From: Ruminobacter amylophilus
Lineage (GTDB): Bacteria > Pseudomonadota > Gammaproteobacteria > Enterobacterales > Succinivibrionaceae
Length of the DNA: 48,107 nt
Assembly (NCBI RefSeq): GCF_900115655.1
Contig: NZ_FOXF01000015.1
Location: 1-48,107 of the forward strand
Direction of reading: 5' to 3'
Shown: positions 42,163 through 48,107 of the stretch, in pieces
How positions within the stretch are numbered: position 1 is the stretch's first letter
Layout: each line of letters starts with the position of its first letter
The notes under the pieces: model-generated
Told to the model about the DNA's origin: nothing
What the model saw: only the letters and a program-made list of their open reading frames with translations
The model's database searches: none
Program-made: the position numbers and the translations under genes

Positions 42163-42196
42163 AATCCCGTGACTGATGACGGGGTTCTCTTTTTTT
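42163..42196 (+). terminator. Intrinsic terminator after the 135-residue gene
   Basis: AATCCCGT (42163-42170) and ACGGGGTT (42179-42186) form an 8-bp stem with one G-U pair, then CTC and T7. Confidence 0.8.
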
Positions 42197-42353
42197 ATTT
42201 TGGGTACAGAGTTTCAATTCAAATCAGCCAGAAACGCGCAATGATCTGCGTTGAAGACTGACAGGTGCGGAATATGCCGGCTTCAGTGTAAGGCACAGCC
42301 GAAGAACACGGCGGGAATGTGAACCTCAACCCGCCTTTAGGCAGGGGAGAATA

Positions 42354-42647
42354 TCAGGGCTTTACGCGGTGAACCGTTTCGAAACGGTATTCCTGAGCAG
42401 CGTCAGGATATTTGCTGCGATCCACCGGACTGATGAACATTTCATACGGTCTGGCGCATACCTTGTATGGAGGATAAAGAGCTTCGTAGATTACGAGTTT
42501 TTCACCTGTTTCGGTGTGTGAGGCGAAAGCCACGATACGGTACAGGTATTCTGCGGTATCCTGATTGACGTATTCTCTCTTGAAATGACGGACAATGTCT
42601 CCGACTCTGAATTCGCGTAATTCCCCGTTTCTGCTTTCAGCGGTCAT
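42354..42647 (-). CDS. DUF1653 domain protein
   Basis: 97 residues with a full DUF1653 pattern: [64 protein letters not shown]. The domain is widespread, small and of unknown function. It starts 22 bases after the HAD phosphatase stop on the same strand, with GGAGA upstream, so the two form an operon. Length is a little above the typical minimum because of short extensions at both ends. Confidence 0.9.
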   Translation of the reverse strand: MTAESRNGELREFRVGDIVRHFKREYVNQDTAEYLYRIVAFASHTETGEKLVIYEALYPPYKVCARPYEMFISPVDRSKYPDAAQEYRFETVHRVKP

Positions 42648-42669
42648 GGATTCTCTCCTTTGTCTGTGA

Positions 42670-43326
42670 TTAAAATCTGATGGTCTGCCATTTTCTTTCT
42701 GCTGCTATATGCAGCAGCTTTTCACTGTGTACGCCGGGATTGGCCACAAAAGCGTGATCCACGGTTTCGAGCAGAGGTATGTCATTAATTGTATCACCAT
42801 ATCCGCTGCTGTCTTTGAGATTAAGTCCTTTTTCCTGACACAGAGCCTTTAATCTTGCTCTCTTGCCTTCCTGATGGCAGAAATCGGAATATACGTCCCT
42901 GATGCGTCCTTCCTCGTCGTATTTTACTCTGGTGGAGATGAAAAAGTCTGCTCCGACGAGTTCAGCCGTCTGCTTAACCAGAAGATCCATGGTTGCTGAT
43001 GCCAGAATAATCACATGTCCCTCATTTCTGAATCTGCTGATAAGCTCCTGAGCTTTAGGGTAGACATGCGGTTTAAGGTAGTTTTCGCGATAGTCATCGA
43101 GCAGATCCTTTAGTTCAGCTTCGGTTTTTCCGGCTATGGGCTTTATGACATAACGGTAGTACTCCAGAATATCCAGGGTGCCGCTGTAGAATCTGGCTCC
43201 GGCTTCACGATTGAAATCCATATAGTCAGGAGTAATGATTTTATGGTCTATGAGGCATTTGAAAAACTGATCGTTGCTGTCCCCCCTCAGGATGGTGCCG
43301 TCGATATCAAAGATTTTAAGAGCCAT
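42670..43326 (-). CDS. HAD-superfamily phosphatase (subfamily IB, SerB/YfhB-like)
   Basis: 218 residues from ATG 43326, chosen because AGGAGA lies at correct spacing and the protein then begins [13 protein letters not shown]; the frame is open further upstream without support. HAD motif I is DIDGT (nucleophile and general-acid Asp). Motif II is Ser in [10 protein letters not shown], and motif IV is [15 protein letters not shown]. The helical cap lies between motifs I and II. Such HAD-IB proteins dephosphorylate phosphoserine or phospholipid intermediates; substrate not assignable. In operon with DUF1653. Confidence 0.85.
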   Translation of the reverse strand: MALKIFDIDGTILRGDSNDQFFKCLIDHKIITPDYMDFNREAGARFYSGTLDILEYYRYVIKPIAGKTEAELKDLLDDYRENYLKPHVYPKAQELISRFRNEGHVIILASATMDLLVKQTAELVGADFFISTRVKYDEEGRIRDVYSDFCHQEGKRARLKALCQEKGLNLKDSSGYGDTINDIPLLETVDHAFVANPGVHSEKLLHIAAERKWQTIRF

Positions 43327-43493
43327 GATGATTTCTCCTGCCGTGTTATGTGAACAAGCCGGCGGATGAAGAGACGACTGCAGACCGCCGGGATTCATAT
43401 TGTACAGGATCCGGAACATGTATGCTTTATGTTTTTCACGGCGGAATTATTCCTCAGTCACTGCTTTTTCTGCCGATGCGGCGGAAAGACATG

Positions 43494-44717
43494 CTAAGAG
43501 GCGGTCTGTTTGCCGCGGTTTCTCAGTTTTTCAGCCATGGCAAGGATTTTCTGGTAGCATTCATTCATTTCATTGTTAACCATGTTTGACTGGTATCTGT
43601 ATCTCTGGAAGCAGGATGAAACCTTGCTCAGAGTGATGGAGCTGAATGAATAGAAGCCCAGCTGCGACAGCAGGGAGAACATGTTGATGTTATACGGATC
43701 CAGATTGTCTGAGAAGGTGTATCCGCAGTCGTTCGGAGCCAGAAGTCTTTCATGGTTTCTGCCGTATTTGGCGATAAGCTTCGGCAGGAAACTGTAGAAC
43801 CGTTCCACCGGGTAGAATGATCTCAGTGCGGTACTGCCGGCATTCTGACTGAAGTATGATTTTATGCTGTAGGGACGGGTTACGGGAATGTTGTGCGGAG
43901 TGAAACGGTATCTGCCGTACCAGTCGGTAATCTTGCCCAGGAATATGTTTACTGTTTCTTCGTTTGCGTCCGCTTCATCCTGCAGAAAGTCATCATAGTA
44001 TTTGCGGATGTCCCCCTGGGAAAAACCGCAGATGCAGGTTCCCTGATCACTGTAGCTTACGTCGGAAATATATGGAAGTCCTTCGTGCTTTTCCGTGGAA
44101 AGCGCGAATTTGGTTTCACCGCAGAGCAGCAGCCAGTCAATGTATTCCACCTGGTCATAGAGAGCATGATAGAAATCAAGCATTTCATTATAGAGGGCAG
44201 GGAAGTTGACGACTCTGTCCTCCAGAAAACGCAGGAACGGCTGATCGTAGTTATCTATGAGGAACACAATCTGTCCGGTGGGACTGGTTCTGGCAACAGC
44301 ACGTATGAAGTGCATGGTGAGCCAGTAGGTGTTCAGTTCGCTGTTAAGCTTGACCTGAATGTTCTGTTCGAACAGATAAGACTTGTAGTAGGAGTAGATG
44401 AAGCTGCGGAAACCTTCGGCTGACTGAATCTTGCGGTCGGAAAAATCGAGCTTGAGAACTGTCTGCTTCGGAATTTCCATGTCCATGGTGGCGATATTCA
44501 GGTTTCTGATGAAGGAATGCTCCACTCCGTTGGTGAAAATGAATTTGATGGTATCAAGAAGCAGGGTTTTACCGAAACCCCAGGGCCTGATGAGTATTTC
44601 GAACTTGTTGTGCTTTTTATACAGGTTGGCTATCTGAGAGGTTTTGTCGATATAGATGTTTTCTCCCAGAATAAGATCGGAAAAGCTCTGATGAGAGGTG
44701 TTTTCGAAAAAGTTCAT
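43494..44717 (-). CDS. AAA-ATPase-like protein lacking the nuclease domain
   Basis: 407 residues from ATG 44717 (MNFFENTSHQSFSDLI); starts at 44747 or a GTG at 44765 are possible, and none has a strong ribosome binding site. The pattern YIDKTSQIANLYKKHNKFEILIRPWGFGKTLLLDTI matches the AAA-ATPase-like family, with RPWGFGKT in place of the usual RPRRFGKS P-loop. LIDNYDQPF is the Walker B segment. The protein stops after the helical linker (SLLSQLGFYSFSS), where relatives continue into a PD-(D/E)XK domain. The relative at the left edge of the window has that domain. Either a natural short form or a decayed one. Confidence 0.82.
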   Translation of the reverse strand: MNFFENTSHQSFSDLILGENIYIDKTSQIANLYKKHNKFEILIRPWGFGKTLLLDTIKFIFTNGVEHSFIRNLNIATMDMEIPKQTVLKLDFSDRKIQSAEGFRSFIYSYYKSYLFEQNIQVKLNSELNTYWLTMHFIRAVARTSPTGQIVFLIDNYDQPFLRFLEDRVVNFPALYNEMLDFYHALYDQVEYIDWLLLCGETKFALSTEKHEGLPYISDVSYSDQGTCICGFSQGDIRKYYDDFLQDEADANEETVNIFLGKITDWYGRYRFTPHNIPVTRPYSIKSYFSQNAGSTALRSFYPVERFYSFLPKLIAKYGRNHERLLAPNDCGYTFSDNLDPYNINMFSLLSQLGFYSFSSITLSKVSSCFQRYRYQSNMVNNEMNECYQKILAMAEKLRNRGKQTAS

Positions 44718-45048
44718 ACCCTTAACCCGTATAAGTTTAACCTGCATGCGCTGCTGAATAAACACGGTATAAGGACACGGTTTACCGGCAGCCGACGATA
44801 CAGATTAATTTTAAAGACTTTTAGTGCTTTTGAGTAGTGCTTTTGTTAAATTTGAATGACTGGCTCTCAGTTGCTCACGTCAGGTTCCGTAAGATTGCCG
44901 ATAGATTACGGTTTTCAGCTTTTTTTCATGTTGAATGTTTCCGGCTTTGAATCTGTGAAAATCTTAAAATGAAAACAGATCCGACGAATCGGTATAACAA
45001 TGAATATAAACTGATTTGACTGATTGAGAGATAAAAGGAATCTGTTTA

Positions 45049-45152
45049 GGTGGGGCCTAGCTGCATCTCGGTACTTCCAAAATTCCACGCTGGTTGCTTC
45101 CTTCCGGACCTGGCCGGGTACGCAGACATGGAATACGAGAGAACCAAACCCC
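45049..45152 (-). ncRNA. ffs: Signal recognition particle RNA (4.5S RNA)
   Basis: On the minus strand the stretch contains CCAGGTCCGGAAGGAAGCA, the conserved apical loop region bound by Ffh. Flanking arms pair over most of about 104 bases: GGGGTTTGG at the 5' end with GGCCCCACC at the 3' end. It guides the particle to signal sequences together with Ffh and FtsY. Two short ORFs across it are spurious. The ends are approximate to a few bases. Confidence 0.93.
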
Positions 45153-45340
45153 ATTACGGAGATTGTCTGTCGCTTCAGACATTGACTATCTTATGCCAAT
45201 TCCGGAAAAGTGCAAGAGTTTTTTGCATTAAAAACCGAAAAAAAGGTCTGTTTGATTGTTTTTTGTTAAGTGTATCGTAAAAAACAGGGTGCAGGCATTG
45301 GTAACAGGTCATTTTGTGTACAGACCTGTTACCGTAAGGA

Positions 45341-46078
45341 CTACCAGTTGAACAGGGTGTCCAGAAAATTCAGCAGCATGAAGATAGGTGTCGCCAGAAA
45401 TGTGGTCATTACACCGCAGACGATAAGACTCAGTGATGAGTATGCTCCCTGAGTTTCTCCCTGCTCGTTGGCGGCTGAGGTGCCTACGGCATGGGCGCAG
45501 GCTCCGATTGCAAGCCCCTGGGCTTTCGGATTGCGTACGTGAAAAAGCTTCATCAGCGGAAAGCCTATTACGGCTCCGAGAATGCCGACACCGCATACAA
45601 TGCAGGCGGTGATGGAGCTGATTCCTCCTAGACGGTCTGACACGTCCATGGCCAGGGGAGTGGTAATGGATCTTGCCCCGAGGGTAGGAATCATATTCTG
45701 ATTCACGCCCATGAGATGGCAGCTTACATAGGCAATCACAAAGCTTATGAGGATGGAAACCGTGCAGCAGATGAGAATCGGTACCGCCTGTGACTTTATC
45801 AGCTTGAACTTGAGGTAGAGCGGAATTGCCAGTGCCACTATGCATGGTTCAAGCAGCCAGGTGATGACGGAGGTTCCGTCCTGATATTCCTTCGGATCCG
45901 CTCCCGTAAGCAGAATCAGGGACACGATGATGATGACAGGAATCAGCAGCGGATTGAGAATCGACCATCTGGTTTTCATCTGGATGGCGCGGACAAGAAA
46001 GAACAGTCCTACGGATAACGGCAGGGCGACATAGTACATCCACTGATGTCCGGTAAAAAATGACGTAATGTAATCCAT
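45341..46078 (-). CDS. lrgB: LrgB/CidB-family membrane protein
   Basis: 245 residues, about seven hydrophobic segments. The signature LGARSITTPLAMDVSDRLGG, then ITACIVCGVGILGAVIGFPLMKLFHV and KAQGLAIGACAHAVGTSAANEQGETQGAYSSLSL, is typical of LrgB. It acts with LrgA in control of murein hydrolase activity or as a pyruvate/metabolite transporter, depending on species. It starts two bases after the lrgA stop, so translation is coupled. Confidence 0.93.
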   Translation of the reverse strand: MDYITSFFTGHQWMYYVALPLSVGLFFLVRAIQMKTRWSILNPLLIPVIIIVSLILLTGADPKEYQDGTSVITWLLEPCIVALAIPLYLKFKLIKSQAVPILICCTVSILISFVIAYVSCHLMGVNQNMIPTLGARSITTPLAMDVSDRLGGISSITACIVCGVGILGAVIGFPLMKLFHVRNPKAQGLAIGACAHAVGTSAANEQGETQGAYSSLSLIVCGVMTTFLATPIFMLLNFLDTLFNW

Positions 46079-46080
46079 TG

Positions 46081-46572
46081 TTATCTGGCCACTCCTGAAT
46101 CTGACTCTGCCACAGCTGGGACGCTCAGAGTTGAAAGCTTCCGTTTCGCCAGCTTTTTGAATCTCAGAGCCCGTTTATACATAAGCTTGCGCTTTCTTCT
46201 TTCCTCCGGGGTTTCGCTCATGTGCTGGAACATTCTGCCCACCACCAGAAGAATCAGGGCTATACCCGATACCATGTTGAAGATAATCAGCACCATGGAG
46301 GAGTAAACCTCATTGAGATAGGTGATGATGCCTATGGCTGAAGGCATGAACAGCAGGGCCATGTATTTGAGGAAAAGCGAGCCTGACGGCATGATCCAGT
46401 CAAGTCTGATGATTCGAAACTCCAGGCAGAGGAACAGAATCAGCAGTCCGACAATGCTTCCCGGAAAAACAAAGGGAAGGAGTGACGAGATCTGTTTTCC
46501 GACAAACAGACAGGCGTATATAAGAAGAAAACTTATGGCAAGCCATAATGTCTTTTTAAGAAAAGCGGTCAT
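46081..46572 (-). CDS. lrgA: LrgA/CidA-family holin-like protein
   Basis: 163 residues from ATG 46572 (MTAFLKKTLWLAISFLLIYA), chosen by the ribosome binding site (GGACGG) and the usual LrgA length; the frame is open further upstream. Four transmembrane segments with the signature LLPFVFPGSIVGLLILFLCLEFRII and LFLKYMALLFMPSAIGIITY. The basic C-terminal tail of about 40 residues (ERRKRKLMYKRALRFKKLAKRK) is longer than in the staphylococcal protein. Pairs with LrgB. Confidence 0.9.
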   Translation of the reverse strand: MTAFLKKTLWLAISFLLIYACLFVGKQISSLLPFVFPGSIVGLLILFLCLEFRIIRLDWIMPSGSLFLKYMALLFMPSAIGIITYLNEVYSSMVLIIFNMVSGIALILLVVGRMFQHMSETPEERRKRKLMYKRALRFKKLAKRKLSTLSVPAVAESDSGVAR

Positions 46573-46614
46573 GAAGCGTACCGTCCTGTTTCTGAATATT
46601 TTGATATGTATCAC

Positions 46615-46649
46615 ATTATACTCCGGTGATCTCATTATGCAACATAATG
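46615..46649 (-). promoter_or_regulatory. lrgAB promoter with palindromic operator
   Basis: On the minus strand TTGCAT (46642-46637), a 16-base spacer and TATAAT (46620-46615). CATTATG (46633-46639) and CATAATG (46643-46649) form a perfect inverted repeat with a 3-base centre over the -35 box, as expected for a dimeric regulator. Confidence 0.65.
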
Positions 46650-46810
46650 AACGGAGTACCTGATTTTTTAGGCGTGAGAGACTGTATTCAGGTTAAAAAA
46701 TTGTATACCGGTGTTAACTTTATGTGTCGAATAGGATAAAATGACCGCCGTGAATATGGCGGTGAACGGAAATGTTCTGCCGCATCGGTTTTGAAACAAG
46801 CAGGTATAAG

Positions 46811-46841
46811 CCGAAAAATAGCGGATTTTTCGGTGTATAAT
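46811..46841 (+). promoter_or_regulatory. Promoter region of cvpA with 9-bp inverted repeat
   Basis: CCGAAAAAT (46811-46819) and ATTTTTCGG (46825-46833) are perfect complements with a 5-base loop, just before an extended -10 element TGTATAAT (hexamer 46836-46841). A smaller stem ACCGCC/GGCGGT lies near 46743-46761. From 46842 to 47006 is leader. Confidence 0.55.
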
Positions 46842-47006
46842 ATCGGTTATCTGAAAGTGATTACCCGGATAATCCGATAAAGCCTCCTGTTTTCGTGCAG
46901 CATGCCCGGGGCTGAAAATCCGGGACGGTGCTGATTTGATTCGGAATCCGGTTTTTTAAAAAACGGATGTCTGTTATTTGTTTTTGTATTTTTTGGAATT
47001 TTGGGT

Positions 47007-47636
47007 ATGCAGTGGATTGATTACGCCATCATCGGTATTATTGCGGTAAGCGCTCTCATCAGCTTAATCAGAGGATTCATCAAGGAAATCCTGTCTCTTG
47101 TGGCCTGGGGTGCGGCTTTTTTCGTGACCGCCAACTTCTATGACGCTTTTTCAAAGCTGATTACCTTTACCGATGATACTGCCGTAAGATATGCGGTTTC
47201 TTTGTTCGTGCTGTTTATCGGCACTCTGATGATTATCGGTTTCGTTAATTACATCATCACTCTTGTTTTAAAGAAGACCGGACTTTCCGGAACGGATCGC
47301 ATGCTCGGTACCGTGTTCGGAGCGATAAGAGGCTGTCTCATTGTTCTGATTGCGGCCTGCGGTCTTTCCCTTGCTTTCAATTACGGTTTCTTCACCAAGT
47401 TAAAGAGCGAACCGTGGTTTAACGATGCCAAGATTCTGCCTGAGGTTCTGCACCTTGCGGATTCAACCCTGAAGTCTTTCGGTCTTGAGAATCTCGGCAA
47501 GTCAATGGTTACCGGCTATGCCGCAAAAAATGAGACCGTGGAACAGAAGGCTGAAGAAGCTCCTGTTGCAGAAAAGGCTGAAGTAGCTCCTGCCGCCGAT
47601 GCCGGCGTAACCGTTGAAGAGGAAAAGCTCGACTGA
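47007..47636 (+). CDS. cvpA: CvpA-family inner-membrane protein
   Basis: 209 residues from ATG 47007 (MQWIDYAIIGIIAVSALISLIRGFIKE), matching the E. coli CvpA start (WIDYAII and SLIRGF); a TTG six bases upstream is less likely. Four transmembrane segments are visible, with the family pattern LVAWGAAFFVTANFYDAFS and LSGTDRMLGTVFGAIRGCLIVLI. The C-terminal about 35 residues form an acidic, Ala- and Glu-rich tail absent from E. coli. CvpA affects envelope integrity and colicin V export. purF, its usual partner, is not next to it; a terminator follows instead. Confidence 0.92.
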   Translation: MQWIDYAIIGIIAVSALISLIRGFIKEILSLVAWGAAFFVTANFYDAFSKLITFTDDTAVRYAVSLFVLFIGTLMIIGFVNYIITLVLKKTGLSGTDRMLGTVFGAIRGCLIVLIAACGLSLAFNYGFFTKLKSEPWFNDAKILPEVLHLADSTLKSFGLENLGKSMVTGYAAKNETVEQKAEEAPVAEKAEVAPAADAGVTVEEEKLD

Positions 47637-47646
47637 CGTATTTTCT

Positions 47647-47675
47647 GAACCGTATGCATGCGGTTCGGTATTTTT
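47647..47675 (+). terminator. Intrinsic terminator of cvpA
   Basis: GAACCG (47647-47652) and CGGTTC (47661-47666) form a stem with an 8-base loop, then GGTA and T5. Confidence 0.75.
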
Positions 47676-47711
47676 ATTGAAAAAATCCCTGCTTTCATGC
47701 CATGCCTAGTA

Positions 47712-48107
47712 TGGCCCCAGAAATTGATCACTTAAGTTTCTAGGTCATACTAACATAATTTAAGGCTTGTTTCCTGAAATTAATTGGAGACAGGCCTTTT
47801 AACTTTTTACAAACTCTGTCAGTGTTGTACCAATTTATATAATCTTTAATAGCTGTTATGAAACGACCTTTGTCAAGCAGAAATTTAGGTAAGACATTTT
47901 CCTCAGTGTAAGCACGGCATTGGCCACTATGTTATACGTGGATTGGATACCTCAGGTCAATGGTTCGCCGCGAATTCTATTTGTCTTTCGTCGAGGATCA
48001 CTGTTCATAGTGCCATCATAGCTATATCGTAGATAATTCAAACCTTCTTGATGAAAAACGTCTTATCTAAATCACTGTCAGTTTCAGATGTTAAATAATC
48101 ACATCCG
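47712..48107 (-). mobile_element. IS3-family (IS150-like) insertion sequence, partial
   Basis: The element end appears to be TGGCCCCAGAAATTGATCA at 47712, similar to IS150-group inverted repeats (TGACCCC...). The transposase reads toward it on the minus strand and the element leaves the window at the right edge. Sequence from about 47920 to the edge reads in several broken frames, so the copy is probably degenerate. Confidence 0.65.
47740..47910 (-). pseudogene. IS3-family transposase (orfB), C-terminal end
   Basis: The minus-strand frame reads EENVLPKFLLDKGRFITAIKDYINWYNTDRVCKKLKGLSPINFRKQALNYV and stops at 47740-47742. The YINWYN and LKGLSPINFR segments are the usual C-terminal end of IS3-family DDE transposases (YIxxYN and L.GLSPxxYR). 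An in-frame stop lies upstream near 47933, so the reading frame is interrupted and only the distal part of the gene is recognisable. Confidence 0.75.

Noticed and set aside
1-48107. CRISPR array or tandem repeats
   Set aside because: No regularly spaced short repeats were seen; the only long repeat is the single pair at 33501 and 35243.

Overview
The window looks like a chromosomal segment of an anaerobic gammaproteobacterium, most plausibly a Succinivibrionaceae-type gut or rumen organism. The reasons are proteobacterial housekeeping genes (cmoM, yccT, nadA, short single-domain rplY, sohB, topA, cvpA, a compact 4.5S RNA), a run of three OmpC-like porins, and a large molybdenum-cofactor/formate-dehydrogenase block. 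The assignment is inference from gene content; no 16S gene is present.

Layout. 1-1.2 kb: end of an AAA-ATPase-like/PD-(D/E)XK protein and a phage-type DNA polymerase I fragment. 1.6-9.8 kb: cmoM, a YccT-family periplasmic protein, three tandem porins, nadA and a lipoprotein. 10-21.7 kb: a CstA-type transporter, a zinc-ribbon membrane protein, rplY, a CvfB-like S1 protein, a Set-like MFS exporter, sohB, topA and a small membrane protein. 22.9-31.4 kb: a tightly packed molybdenum operon (mobB, MOSC-mogA fusion, modABC, moeA, a second MoeA-like protein, moaA, moaC, mobA). 31.6-35.4 kb: an AT-rich accessory island with an SMC/OLD-like ATPase, a TOPRIM protein translationally coupled to it, and a 477-residue protein ending in a cyclic-phosphate-processing receiver (cREC-like) domain. 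35.7-40.3 kb: a two-gene, cysteine-type formate dehydrogenase. 40.4-41.4 kb: a decayed IS607-type element (tnpA/tnpB). 41.7-47.6 kb: small hypotheticals, DUF1653, a HAD phosphatase, a second AAA-ATPase-like protein without a nuclease domain, 4.5S RNA, lrgAB and cvpA. From 47.7 kb: the end of an IS3-family (IS150-type) element that leaves the window.

How the genes work together. The molybdenum operon imports molybdate (ModABC), makes cyclic pyranopterin (MoaA, MoaC), inserts Mo (MogA, MoeA) and builds the guanine dinucleotide cofactor (MobA, MobB). The downstream formate dehydrogenase is a bis-MGD enzyme that would use it. MoaD, MoaE and MoeB are not here and must be encoded elsewhere. The accessory island sits exactly between cofactor operon and enzyme.

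The most unusual structure is in that island. The last ~40 bp of the TOPRIM gene plus ~57 bp of downstream sequence, up to the middle of its terminator, occur twice as ~100-bp direct repeats (33501-33599 and 35243-35342, about 91% identical by eye). They bracket the cREC-domain gene exactly. The distal copy keeps a complete terminator and the proximal copy has lost it. This suggests a cassette was added downstream of a candidate ATPase-TOPRIM defence operon. All functional statements come from reading the sequence and recalling families; no database search was run.
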